This document shows positions 33,915 to 44,299 of a stretch of 64,000 nt of DNA, piece after piece; position 1 is the first letter of the stretch, and each line of letters starts with the position of its first letter. Source of the DNA: Carettochelys insculpta (taxonomy: Eukaryota; Chordata; Testudines; Carettochelyidae); assembly GCF_033958435.1 (NCBI RefSeq), contig NC_134137.1, forward strand, positions 61,458,001 through 61,522,000, read 5' to 3'. The position numbers and the translations under genes are program-made. The notes under the pieces were generated by a model that was not told the origin of the DNA, did not search any database, and saw nothing but the letters and a program-made list of their open reading frames with translations.

Positions 33915-35655
33915 CCTCTGGGGGAATTTGGTGCTTTTGCCCAACACAGAATTTATGCACCTTTAATGTTCTGTGCAGAATTTCTTTTTAGCCCACACAG
34001 CAATGGGTGGCAGAGCTGTTGGCCACCACACAAGACAGGTAAGAACAAAGCAGAATCTGAAGAGTTTCAAAAAGATCGCATAAAAACTAAGAGATTGGGT
34101 GACAAAATGGCAAATGAAATTTAATATTGATAAATGCAAAGTAATGCACATTGGAAAAAATAATCCCAATTATACATGCAATATGATGGGAACTAATTTA
34201 GCTATAGCAAGAGAGAGATCTTGGCGTCACTGAGGCTAGTTCTCTGAAAACATCCACTCACTGTGTTGCAGCAGTCAAAAAAGAAAAAAGAATGCAACGA
34301 ATCATTAAAAAAGGAATAGAGAATGAGACAGAGAATATCTTATTGCCTTTATAACAATCCATGGTACACCTACATCTTGACTACTGCATAAAAATGTGGT
34401 CACCTCATCTCAAAAAAGATATATTAGCATTGGAAAAGTTTCCAAAAAGGGCAAGAAAAATTCTTAGGGCTTTGGAATGGGTGCCATATGGAGAAGATTA
34501 AAAAGACTTTGACTTTTCATCTTATAAAAAAAAAAGAGACTACGGGGGGATATGATAGAGGTCTGTAAAATCATGACTGCTGTGGAAAAAGTGAATAAGG
34601 AAAAGTTATTTGCTTGTTCCCATAACATAAGAACTAGGGGTCACCAAATGAAATTAATGGGTCGCAGGTTGAAAACTAACAAAAGGAAATTTTGCTTCAC
34701 ACAGGGCCTAATAGGCCTGTGGAACTCCTTGCCAAAGAATGTTGTGAAGACCAGGACTTTAACAGGGTTCAAAAAACACTAGGTAAATTCATGCAGGTTA
34801 CGTCCATCAATGGCTGTTAGCCAGGATAGGTAGGAACAGTGTCCCTAGCCACTGTTTATCAGAGGCTGGAAATGGATGACAGGAGAAGGATCACTTTGAT
34901 GATTACCTGTTCTGTTCATTCCCTCTGGGGCATCTGGCATTGGCCTCTGTTGGAAAACAGGCTACTGGGCTGATGGACCTTTGGTCTGACCCAGTACAGC
35001 TGTATTTATGGATGGGTCCTGGCAGCTGCAGTTCCTGGCATGCCCGGAAGGAAGAAGTTGGCATTGAGGAAATTCTGTACAAGCCTGTGCCACATCATCT
35101 TCCTGTTTCTCCATCTGGATTCATGCGTGCAATAAGGTAAGGGATAAGAGTGAAAGTGTCTGCTTCGAATGAGCCAGAATGTGTGGCTGGGCTCTGGGGA
35201 CAGGCATATGGGTTATCTGGGCTGGGGACAGCTCCCCACCCCCCAGATGGGCTTTGGAGGCAGATGATTCAGTCAGGGCAGCCTATGGTCGGGCTCTGGG
35301 AAGGAGGGAATGTAGGTGTCTGGGCCAGGGGGGTGCCCTATGGCTGAGGGGAGGGAGTGCAGGTTTCTGGGTGTTGTGGGGGCACCACCCAGCCATTGCT
35401 GGGGGGGACTACAGCCTCCCAGATAGGCCCTGGGGAATAGGGGACAGACAAACAGGCTTCTTTAACTGTCTACTCCTTGGGGGAATGTTTTGTCTGTACT
35501 GTTACACACATAATTACTGACTTTTTTAAAAATAAATTATCAAAAAAATTGGAACTGGTATGATTATATAGTGCTATTTGACAATAAAAATATGCAGAAT
35601 AAAAATATTGTGCACAGAACTTCTAACTATTTGGTGTAGAATTCCCCTGGAGTAC
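33915..35655. mobile_element. DNA-transposon-like repeat split by a CR1 insertion
   Basis: The left end 'ctgggggaatttggtgc' (about 33916) and the right end, read inverted, 'ccaggggaattctacacc' (about 35655) form imperfect TIRs. Both flanks carry the same type of body: 'acagaatttatgcac...tgtgcagaattt' on the left, and 'gcagaataaaaatattgtgcacagaactt' on the right. I recognise this as a common reptile repeat but cannot name it. A CR1 copy (34050-35000) interrupts it. No transposase was seen. Confidence 0.55.
34050..35000 (+). mobile_element. CR1 LINE, 3' third, nested
   Basis: Readable in order, with many stops: 'tggcaaatgaaatttaatattgataaatgcaaagtaatgcac' (KFNxDKCKVMH region of the RT), 'gatcttggcgtcac', 'aatatcttattgcctttataa', 'acactaggtaaattcatgcaggtt'. 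It ends with the tail 'ctgggctgatggacctttggtctgacccagtac' at about 34965-35000. The 5' end is truncated near 34050. Confidence 0.8.
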
Positions 35656-35689
35656 ATGGACGTTTATTGGACATTAACTCTGCCTTAAC

Positions 35690-36440
35690 TGAGATAAGTA
35701 CATTTCTGGCACATCTCCTTCTGGAGTTGTTAATCTCTAATTTGCTGAAGCCGTCTGACAAGTACTGGAATTGCTGCCAGAACATGATCAACAGAGGCTT
35801 TGACATCTATTTCTAAAGTCTTTTTTTCTTTCATTGGTAGCTGTTTAATTGAGGCTCTCAGTAACGTGTCATCTGCTGTTATGAGTGCGTTCTCTGGCAT
35901 ATGCTCAATGTTGAAAAAATATCACATCAACCATAGCCAAAATATGCTTGAGTCCTAGATGGAAAGTCATCTAGTGGTTTTGAACCCTATAATGCAACTA
36001 TGAGCTTGTGGTCTGTTCCTATGTCAAATCCAAGCCAAATACTCATCTACTAAGCCATTCACACGCCCAAGTGACTGCTAGAGCGTTTTCTTCTACTTGA
36101 TCATACCATTGCTTGGCTGTTGTAGGCTTCCTGATGTGAGTGTAACAGGTTTCTAGTTCCTTCCAACTGCTTTTGTGTGAGCACTACTCCTAAGCCATAT
36201 GAAGATGTGTTCAATGCTACAGTGGCTGGATAGTTGAGTATTGTGCCAAAACAGATGGAGCTCTCTGTGGTTTTTATTGTTTTGTCCAACAGATCCATAT
36301 ATTGTGACCCTTAAGGAGTTATGTTGCAAGTTTTGCTAAATGAGGTAAAATTTGGTAAGAATTTCTCAAAAAGGTTTGTTATGCCCAGGAATTTTCTTAC
36401 AGTACAAACATCTTGGGATTCAGATAAGGAGAGTTATGTT
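35690..36440 (-). pseudogene. Ty3/Gypsy pol: RT end and RNase H-type region, decayed
   Basis: On the minus strand one reads VRKFLGITNLFEKFLPNF (the usual post-RT block), then TILNYPATVALNTSSYGLGVVLTQ, where the normal RNase H Asp of a DASxxGxGxVL motif is Asn (NTSSYGLG). Decayed continuations include FDIGTDHK (the TDHK/L block) and a proximal GSKPLDDFPSR. Several stops interrupt the chain. The longest clean piece is 36101-36298. The enzyme would have degraded the RNA strand during reverse transcription. Its loss of the first catalytic acid and the stops make it inactive. Confidence 0.7.
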
Positions 36441-37104
36441 TTCGTTCCATCTGAATCCAGCTGAATTTCCTGTTTACTAATTGCGTGGGTTTGGAACAAA
36501 TCGATCTATGAAATGGTAATAAGTCGCCAGGACCAGACAATTCACCCAAGAATTCTGAAGGAACTAAAATATGAAATTACAGAACTATTAAGCATGATCC
36601 AGAGCCTATCATTGAAATCAGCCTCTGTACCAGATGACATGAGAATAGCTAAACTAATGCAAGCCTAGCAACCCAGACTGGCAAATCTAACCGCAGGACC
36701 AGGCTAACTAACTGAAATATAGTAAAGAACAAAATTATTAGCCACATATATTAATATAATGTGGGGGGGAAGAATCAACATGGATGAGAGGAAAGGTACT
36801 CTCATGGATTAGTAAGTGGGTAAAAGATAGATAGAAAATGTAGGAATAAATGGTCAGTTTCCCCTGTGTAGAGAGATAACTAGTAAGGTCCCCAAAGGTT
36901 TGTACTGGGACCTGTACTGTTCAACATATACATAAATTGTCTGGAAAAGAGCTGAACAATGAGCTGGCAAAATATGGAGACAACACAAACTTACTCAAAA
37001 CAATAGTTAAGTCCAAAGCTGACTAAGAGGAGTTACAAAGGAATCTCACAACATTGGATGACTGGGAAACAAAATAACAGATAATATCCAACATTTATAA
37101 AATC

Positions 37105-37490
37105 CGAGGAGCATCCAGATTCCTGTGGCATTCTGTTGACAGTAAATCACCAGAATGCGGAACTTTTGTCCACAGTCTTATCCTGCTCCCCACGAGGCAT
37201 AAAGCCTCTGCCGATGGAGATCTGTCAACAGGAAGCCAAGCTGGATGTTCCAGGAGACCCTCTGTCAAAAGACAGGGCTTTTGGGACACCAAGCAGCCCT
37301 ATCTGCTGTGCTTCTAGTTGGCTCTTTTATCAAAAAAATGACCAGGCAGTCTGGCTGCTCTCTGTTGACAGAGCAGATCGCTCTTGCGATCCACTTGGCA
37401 GTTTGCCTGCAATCTGTCAACAGAAATTTTATTGGAGGATACCCTCCAACAAAAACTTCTGTCGACAAACCCCCTGTAATCTAGCCATAG
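37105..37490. mobile_element. Harbinger-like MITE
   Basis: The right end, read inverted, is 'ggctagattacagggggtttgtcgacagaag', matching the left end of the Harbinger remnant at 9272. The left end 'ccagattcctgtggcattctgttgacag' is a weaker inverted copy. Inside are repeated TCTGTnnACAGA-type words (37364, 37415, 37459). It is non-coding and sits inside the CR1 fragment. Confidence 0.7.
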
Positions 37491-37553
37491 CCATGAAGAA
37501 AACTGCCACAATTCAGCTGATAAAAGACTTGACTAAGAGGGAGTACGATAGAG

Positions 37554-37869
37554 CAATGGTTCCCAACCTTTTCATTAGCGTGGACCCCAAATCACCCCTC
37601 CAAACCATTTGTGGACCCAAGTCAAAGCCAATTTTAGCTGCTATGTACACCTAATTAAATGAAAAAGGAAACTACAACATAGATTTTCAGACAACGATGA
37701 ATAGCATTATTGTAAGATATTTAAAAACAATAATTTGTTGTAACTTGGCAATTTATTTCAAACTTATGTTCTATAACCATTTTTATTTATCTTTTATTTT
37801 TTTCACAGACCATCTGCAACACCCTTGTGAACCCTCAGGAATCCCTGGACCCCATGCTGTGAACCACTG
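37554..37869. mobile_element. hAT MITE, 316 bp, with 8-bp target duplication
   Basis: The left TIR 'caatggttcccaacc' and the right TIR, read inverted, 'cagtggttcacagc' flank a non-coding AT-rich body. The 8-bp target duplication is cgatagag (37546-37553) versus tgatagag (37870-37877), 7 of 8 identical. The CAGTGGTTC-type ends and 8-bp duplication are diagnostic of hAT elements. Confidence 0.9.
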
Positions 37870-38341
37870 TGATAGAGGACTATAACATCATGAATAGTGT
37901 ATGGAGAAACTGAATAGAAATTTGTTATTTACTCCATCATATAACACCAAAACTGTCACCCAACAAAATTAATAAGCAGCAGGTTTAAAGGAACCAAAAG
38001 GAAACACTTCTGCACACAAGCATAATCCAGCTGTGGACCTCATTACCACAGATTGTTGTGAAGACCAAAGTATAAGTGGGTTAAAAATAATTTGATAAGT
38101 TCATGGAGGAGAGATCTATTGAAGGTATTAGACAAGATGGTCAAAGATGCAATCCACTAATGTGGGTGTCCGTAAACCTCCAGCTGTCTGAAGGAGACAG
38201 CAGATGGAATCATTTGAAAAAGCCCTGTTCTGGTCAGACCCTATGAAGTATCTGACATTGGCTGCTATGAGAAGCCAGGATTCTAAGCCAGGATTCTAAC
38301 CTAAGGCTGCTGTGTAGACATACTCCCACTCTTACCTCCTT

Positions 38342-39053
38342 CAGTACGTCTACACGTGAAGCCTACATCGAAGTAGCCTATTTCGATGTGGCGACATCGA
38401 AATAGGCTATTTCGATGAATAACGTCTACACGTCCTCCAGGGCTGGCAACGTCGATGTTCAACATCGACGTTGCGCAGCACCACATCGAAATAGACGCTG
38501 CGAGGGAACGTCTACACGCCACAGTCGCACACATCGAAATAAGGGTGCCAGGCACAGCTGCAGACAGGGTCACAGGGCGGACTCAACAGCAAGCCGCTCC
38601 CTTAAAGGGCCCCTCCCAGACACAGTTGCACTAAACAACACAAGATACACAGAGCCAACAACTGGTTGCAGACCCTCTGCCTGCAGCATGGATGCCCAGC
38701 TGCCGCAGCAGCAGCCAGAAGCCCTGGGCTAAAGGCTGCTGCACACGGTGACCATAGAGCCCCGCAGGGGCTGGAGAGAGAGCATCTCTCAACCCCCCAG
38801 CTGATGGCTGCCATGGAGGACCCCACAATTTCGACGTTGCGGGACACGGATCGTCTACACGGTCCCTACTTCGACGTTGAACGTGGAAGTAGGGCGCTAT
38901 TCCGATCCCCTCATGAGGTTAGCGACTTCGACGTCTCGCCGCCTAACGTCGAAGTTAACTTCGAAATAGCGCCCGACGCGTGTAACCGCGACGGGTGCTA
39001 TTTCGAAGTTAGTGCCGCTACTTCAAAGTAGCGTGCACGTGTAGACACAGCCC
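38342..39053 (+). mobile_element. 0.7-kb TIR element, copy A
   Basis: The left end 'tacgtctacacgtgaagcctac' and the right end, read inverted, 'tgtgtctacacgtgcacgctac' are TIRs about 20-35 bp long. Subterminal blocks are rich in TTCGATG, TTCGAAAT and AACGTCGA words. A full-length inverted copy lies at 46468-47179. The middle holds short conserved ORFs (for example MDAQLPQQQPEALG at about 38690) that may be a relic of a parent transposon gene. Confidence 0.85.
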
Positions 39054-39069
39054 TTATGTCCTACAAATT

Positions 39070-39880
39070 TTATCTTGTCCTTTCAAAATTCATATTTCTC
39101 ATTCTGAGAGAGGCCACCTTGTTGGATCTCCCTCCTCTCCCCACCCCCCACCCCAAAAAACCTGCATGTTGGTAGCCATCATGTTCATTTTTATTTCTAT
39201 CTTCTACCAACTGTTCAGCTGTATGAGAAATCTGACACAGTCTGAGAGATTCTCTTTTGGAAATGTTTTGGTGCTGAAGATATGCCACATGAATGACAAC
39301 TGAAACAATAACTTCCGAACCTGGTGAGGAAGCTAGTGAATGGTACCAAGTGTTTAGAAAGAATGATTTTCCAGAAGTATGAGATAGCCTAACTTTGAGA
39401 AGATTTTCTCCTCCAATAACTGAAGCTAATGTCTGGTCAACTGTGAGAAGCATGTGTCTTCCTCTGCACATGCTTTCACTAAATTGTATACAAGCCACAA
39501 AAGCCCAGTGTTGGGCATTGAGTTTCAGTACCACAACAATCCATGTATACTTCTCAGTAGGTTCTTCAGTCTGGATCTTCCATCTTTTTTAATTCTTTTT
39601 TAACTTTTCCCTAGTAAGGGTATACAGAAGCAGCGTATGGCTGTAAGAGCAAAGGGAATTTCTAACGCAACCAGTTCTAGTCTGCATTCTCCTCACAGCT
39701 TTCCTAGCCCTGTGAAGATGTTTAGATGCATCTCCTATAGAGTTTGCTTTTTGCTATCAGTATATTCTAATTTTTCTACTAATTGTGATCCCTGTGTTAG
39801 TGGTAGCCCTAGTAAGGAAGTTGACTGTCATGGTAGTCCATATTTTTTAAATTTTCCATGTTTTCTCCAGTTTCCCAAGG
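39070..39880 (-). pseudogene. Ty3/Gypsy reverse transcriptase, decayed
   Basis: Minus-strand reading gives, from 39780 downward, FTGLGKL (pre-RT block), KVKKELKKMED, then in the 154-codon open frame at 39534-39070 a WIVVVLKLN block. Next come RGRHMLLTVDQTLASVIGGENLL (the 'LPTxxxxLAxLxGAxxFSKLD' region, in which the first catalytic Asp is not preserved), SGKSFFLNTWYHSLA, a frameshifted 'FGISSAPKHFQKR'-like stretch, and HTAEQLVEDRNKNEHD where the catalytic DD pair should sit (here AE). The chain fits gypsy RT block by block, but key acids are lost. This frame looks like an anonymous ORF until the flanking gag and RNase H blocks are seen. Confidence 0.7.
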
Positions 39881-39949
39881 ATCTGGCCAAAAATATCCAA
39901 TGCATTGTTACTAGAGCAGTGTAGAGTCTTGAGTAGGTGTAACACAGCA

Positions 39950-40164
39950 AAGTTATTCCAAAATAACAGACCTCATTTCAAAATAATATTAAAAAAATTA
40001 TATTTTGCTAATGTCTACACAACACAACCATGATTTTGAAATGATTTTGAAGTAGAAGTTGACTTACTTCAAAATAGGTAAACCTGATTCTATGAGGAAT
40101 AGTGCCTATTTTGACCTATTTCAAAATAGCTATTTCAAGATAGGGGCTGTGCAGACAGGCTGTT
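39950..40164. mobile_element. Short TTCAAAATA-rich TIR-type element
   Basis: Blocks 'ttattccaaaataacagacctcatttcaaaataat' and 'cctatttcaaaatagctatttcaagatagg' carry the CpG-decayed form of the TTCGAAATA words seen in the 38.3-kb element. The right side ends 'ggggctgtgcagacaggc'. The boundaries are soft. Confidence 0.5.
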
Positions 40165-40384
40165 TCTACACAGGCCACTAATACACAGAGCGAAATATGT
40201 TAATGAGGTGCAGATGCAAATTCCCCGTGCCTCATTAGCATAACATCACGTGATTTGGAGTCCAGAAGACCATTCTTCCGGACTCCAAAATGCTATGTAA
40301 AGTGTGGCCCCAGGGGGGCTTCCAGAAGGAAGTCCTTCTTCTGGAGACCCCTTCTTCCTGAAAATCTTCCACAACTTTTCCAGG
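40165..40384. mobile_element. MITE-like element (half)
   Basis: 'ctacacaggccactaatac...gttaatgaggtgcagatgcaaattccccgtgcctcattagcataac' and the internal palindrome 'ggagtccagaag...cttccggactcc' resemble the elements at 42424 and 44300. It separates gypsy gag from gypsy RT. Its inner edge is approximate. Confidence 0.5.
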
Positions 40385-41094
40385 TTTCCCTCCTGTTATG
40401 GCTGTTTGGGCTGCTACTCCATAGTTGTGCAATGTTCTTATGCTGTAAATTTGATCTCCTGGTCCTTTCACATTTGTGTCTTTGCTCTTTACTTTGTCTA
40501 TCTTGTGTGACACAGCCTCCCCTGTGCATCTATCACGTAAGTCACATTGCTGTTTCCTTACCGTTTCTTGCATTCTTGCTGTTGCTGTGCTTTTGATAGG
40601 GTGAGATATGTCTAACTGAAGTTGTGCTGACAAATTGGTGCCTCCTATGTTGAGAACTAACCTGTCTCTTATTAGTTCTTATTTTAAAGTACTTTATCTT
40701 TAAAGTCCAACAAGATTATTCACTGCCATTATAAAAGTTTCAGCTGTTTCAACTTCTACTTGGCACATCTATTAAAGAGGATATTTCATATGTAATGTTT
40801 GTCTACCTATGAAATAGGCATTAAAAGCCTTTTTTTTCAATTTGGTGTATTATTTCTTTATCTTGTCAGTGAGGGTGAGGCCACACAGGATTTCAGCAAC
40901 CTTAGTAGAATATACTGATATATAGAATATACTGAGAGCAAAAAGCAGCAGCTATCAAAACATTTATTTTGTTTGCTCTCTGTTAAACCAGAAGTCACCC
41001 AGAACTGCTCAAGCCACCAGAACCAGTAAGTCCAGCTGCATGAGTTATCAAAGTCAAGCTTCCCTAACAGAACCGTTTGTGCTATGGGCTCCAT
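40385..41094 (-). pseudogene. Ty3/Gypsy gag, decayed
   Basis: It starts at ATG 41094 (MEPIAQTVLLGKL...), then WTYWFWWLEQFWVTSGLTESKQ, the N-terminal block of this gag family (xxNWxxWxQxFxLYxxASGLxxK). After frame changes come KLKKKAFNAYFIGRQ, ETAETFIMAVNNLV, and then IRDRLVLNIGGTNLSAQLQLD (about 40670-40610), the signature IRDRxVxGIxDxxLxExLL block, followed by ETVRKQQ. A degenerate zinc-knuckle-like stretch may follow at 40440-40385 (Cys residues lost). Gag would form the particle shell. Multiple stops and frameshifts rule out a product. Confidence 0.75.
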
Positions 41095-42423
41095 TGCTGA
41101 GCTGAGAAAGAGCTCTGCCTCCTTCCTGCTGCAGCTACCATGCCTTTCCTGCCCAGTTTTCCACTTTTCCCACTCACTTACACATCTGGCAATCTGGAGT
41201 CTTTAGAAAGAAGGAGTCACTCACTTCTAACACCATATAGTATGATGACAATGCTTTAAGCACAATCACAGAACTCCCCAAACAGGATGTCCTCTATTCA
41301 TTAAGATCCCCACTGCAACACATTCTGATCCTCTGTGGGAACAGTGGAAGACCAGGAACTCTAGAGGCACTCCGCTTCCTGGAACAAGATTCCTACATTT
41401 TCAGACAAGTAAAGGTTCCAACCTGCTATCTTTGTTTAAGCAAAATTTCGTCTAAGTCCAAAAAGGGACAAAAGCCAGTGGCCTGGTCTGGACAGGAAAG
41501 GGGCTGCTGACAAAAAATTTTAGTCAAAAATGTGTTCATTGAAAAATGAATATTTGGCAGCCAAAAGCATCTCACAAATGCACATCAAGTTCATGGTATT
41601 GTTTTGATCCAAACACACACGTGTCAAAAAAATTTATATTGGTTTGATATCTTCACATGAAATGGTTAGATTTTTTTTATTCACAAGGACTTTGTCTTTC
41701 AAAAAATACATTTTTTAACATTTTAAAAACATTAAAATACTACAGAAGGAAACAAAACTTTTCATCCTGAACTGAACAGAACATCCTGTTTGACCTGGAG
41801 TAATATTTTTTCAACTTTACAATTCAAAAATGTCATTGTCAGTACAACCCGGAATAATTTCCCTTTCCTGATTTTTGAGTCTTGCCTCCAAACAGAAAAA
41901 ATACGTTACCATTTAGCTCTGCTAAACAAGCCCACAAAGTTGGGATCCCGTGATCACAGGAGGGGTGCCACTGGCAAACAACTGGAGTCTGGAAAGCAAG
42001 AGAGAGCAGGAACCAGGCATAGGACCAAGTAGACAAAGATAAAGTTGGGTCCCCTGTTTGATACCCACTCTACAGTGACATAACTAGCTAATTTTGCACC
42101 TGAGGGAAGAATATAAAATTGTGCCCCCTCATGTATATATATTCATAGTAGTTAATTCATGGAAAAAGGGAAAATACATACATAACAACAACAACACAAT
42201 GTTTATTTATTGTAGTTATGAGATTTGCACAATCCATTAATACATATATATCTTAATACTTATAATTATAATATAATCTATACATATAAATATATATATT
42301 AATACATATAAGATAACACCATGTCAGGTACTATTATGTATTTGCTTATAATTGTACTTTTTGTGCTTTTAATGAGGCAAATGCATCAATAATTGTTTGA
42401 AATTAATAGTATTTGCTACCATG
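41095..42423. other. No gene recognised; AT-rich simple patch
   Basis: Upstream of the gypsy gag (minus strand), so a gypsy LTR or leader might lie here, but no TG...CA ends or duplication could be fixed. An AT-repeat patch occupies about 42120-42320 ('tatatat', 'aacaacaacaac'). Confidence 0.4.
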
Positions 42424-42830
42424 GCTGTGGCCACACTAGCCCCTCCTTTCGGAGGGGCTGTGGTAATGTGGCATGAATATGCAGCACCTCATTAGCATAA
42501 TGGCAGCCGCACGCTTCAAAACTGCCAGTTTCAAAACACATGCCACCTGTGTAGACAGGGGCTTTTCGAAACAGGCCCTTGATTCCGAAAGCCCCTTCTT
42601 CCCATTTGGTTTTGGGAAGAAGGGGCTTTTCAAATCAGGGGGGCAGTTTTGAAAGGCCCCTGGCTACATGGGCAGCACTTGTTTTGAAATCAGCGGTTTC
42701 GAAGCATGTGTGGCCACCATCATGCTAATGAAGCGCTGCATATTCATGGTGGCACATCATTAGCATATTCTGAAGTACCACATTACCATAGCCCTTCTGA
42801 AAGAAGGGGCTAGTGTGGCCATGGCCCTTG
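42424..42830. mobile_element. Palindromic MITE, about 407 bp
   Basis: The left end 'tgtggccacactagcccctcctttcgga' and the right end 'tctgaaagaaggggctagtgtggcca' are long inverted repeats. Pairing continues inward: 'ggtaatgtggcatgaatatgcag' against 'atattctgaagtaccacattacc', and 'gaaagccccttcttccc' against 'gggaagaaggggctttt'. There is no coding capacity. It shares 'catgctaatgaagcgctg' with the 44.3-kb element. Confidence 0.85.
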
Positions 42831-43804
42831 TGTTCTGCTGATAAAATGGATATATATGATAATCTCTCCTGACCTGTGGCTGCTCAGAGGTAGTTCCTAA
42901 TTTCAGTTTACTAAAACTTCTTTCACAGGAAGTCACCGTCACTGGCAAGCAGAGAAATAGTTGCATGGTGATTTCCAAATTTGGATAAGATTGGGCCAGA
43001 TTATATTAATGAATTAACTGTAGAAGGTCCAAACTAGTCACAGATTAAATGTTTGGCAAGTGTACTAGGGCCTGATTGCTTAAAAATCTGACTCTCTGAC
43101 GAAATTTCCAAGGCATTCAGATCACTGTCATATTTAAAACTTAAATGTACTGCTGCTTTTTGAAGATTAGCAACACTCACTTTAACAAAAGAATGTCTAC
43201 CTACCATCAAACACAATACGCAACTGATAAGAACAACTTTCTCCTGCTTCAATTCTTAAAGACAATAGCTCTTAATGGATCACACTCCAGTTAAAATAGT
43301 TTTCTTGAAAATTGGAAACATATGTTTAAGGGATCACCACATTGATTTTACCATGGACCGCATAAAGGAAACATCTTTTTAGAAAGCGGACAAAATCTTT
43401 GTTGCAAAGCATATTATTTTACTAAACCGGTTTGAAAAAGATGCACCCCTAAGAAAATGGTGCCCTTAAAGAGCAGTTGACCATCCTCGGTGCAGGCAGG
43501 GATGCTGATGTGGTGGGAGGCTTGCAGGTTGTCTTAAAATAATGACCTTTCTATAATATTTTTGCACCCCCTCAACTAGGCACCTGAGGCCAGTACCTCA
43601 CTCACCGTGCCCTGGTTATGGCACTGCCACTTCAGACTGATTCCTTTCACCTGAAGCTGGGCCTGCCAGTGTCATCAGCAACTTCATGGGCAGTGTGAAT
43701 CTTTGCTGCATTCTGCAGGCGAACACATCCCAGGAGGAGCAACTGAATTTCTCCCATCTTCTCAACCCTGCCTAGGTCAGGGCAACCTGCGGTCACTGCT
43801 GCTG
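42831..43804. other. No gene recognised
   Basis: Short ORFs only (42760-42978 and 43034-43252 on -). The minus-strand reading at 42978-42880 (FLCLPVTVTSCERSFSKLKL) strongly resembles the C-terminal dimerisation segment of hAT/zf-MYM transposases. The stretch 42880-43260 may therefore be a decayed hAT-type transposase relic, listed separately. Confidence 0.5.
42840..43262 (-). pseudogene. Possible hAT/ZMYM-type transposase C-terminus relic
   Basis: On the minus strand, LFLCLPVTVTSCERSFSKLKL is the hallmark of the hAT C-terminal dimerisation domain (…LLxxPVTxxxxERSFSxLKxIK…). It lies at about 42970-42895 and is followed by sequence with stops. Upstream on the same strand, an open piece at 43252-43034 begins EKVVLISCVLCLMVGRHSFVKVSVANLQKAAVHL. 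This could be a decayed N-terminal part ('…Lxx…LxFRGhxe…' block not visible). Several hundred codons of the usual 500-700 are missing, so only a relic remains. The left part overlaps the MITE border loosely. Confidence 0.6.
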
Positions 43805-43906
43805 ACTCTTAGGCTATTTTCACTTGAAGAACTGGGTCTTACCCACAAAAGCTCATGACCTAATAAAGGTGGTAGTTTCTAAGGTGCTGCAGGACTCCTT
43901 GTTATT
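43805..43906 (+). mobile_element. Penelope-like element 3' tail
   Basis: 'gaactgggtcttacccacaaaagctcatgacctaataaaggtggtagtttctaaggtgctgcaggactccttg' is the same terminal sequence as at 15128-15222, better preserved than the copy at 27228. Confidence 0.75.
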
Positions 43907-44299
43907 TGTGAAGCTACCACCTAACACGTCTCCCATCTCTGAGTCTCTATGCCTATCTAGGAAATGCTTTCACAGCTAGCAAGGATAGGCATCCCTTGCA
44001 ATTTAGACTGCCAGAATGAGGATGCTGTGCTCACGATGTGGCAAGTGCTGGTTGTTCAATCTATGGCACGGCTGGATTACTTGATGTTTAAAATACACAA
44101 TTGCTTATTTTTTTCTGAAATCTGGAAAAAATATTTAGTCCTTAAGGTTTTATTGTGTTTGCTATCTTCTCTTCTGGGTATTGTTTGAAGCATTCTATGC
44201 CCTAACATTCGGTCAGATTATATTTTTCTTATATGTAGCTGAGGCATTAGGAAAGCCAAATACATTCCCTTCACCCTCCTCATCAGGTCCCCATGAGCT

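Larger units (their letters stand above)
36505..38275 (+). mobile_element. CR1 LINE fragment split by two DNA elements
   Basis: The first part (36505-37100) starts at the RT block KSPGPD ('aagtcgccaggaccagacaattcaccc') and goes through 'aggtccccaaaggtttgtactgggacctgtactgttcaac' (PQG..LGPVLFN) and 'ggagacaacacaaac' (the DDT box, decayed). The last part (37870-38275) starts 'gatagaggactataacatcatgaat' and ends in the decayed tail 'ctggtcagaccctatgaagtatctgacattgg'. Harbinger-like and hAT MITEs lie between. It is heavily mutated. Confidence 0.8.
35690..41094 (-). mobile_element. Ty3/Gypsy LTR retrotransposon, antisense, broken by nested insertions
   Basis: Three collinear minus-strand blocks occur in the expected order: gag (41094-40385), RT (39880-39070) and RT-end/RNase H (36440-35690). 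The gaps between them are filled by TIR elements and a CR1. No LTR was identified with confidence. The 3' side (integrase, LTR) is missing left of 35690, where the DNA-transposon-like repeat begins. All blocks carry stops and frameshifts, so it is an old copy. Confidence 0.75.

Noticed and set aside
38301..39031. ORFs of 90-121 codons in the 0.7-kb TIR element
   Set aside because: They run through the TIRs and simple TTCGA words. Conservation between copies A and B follows from their DNA homology.
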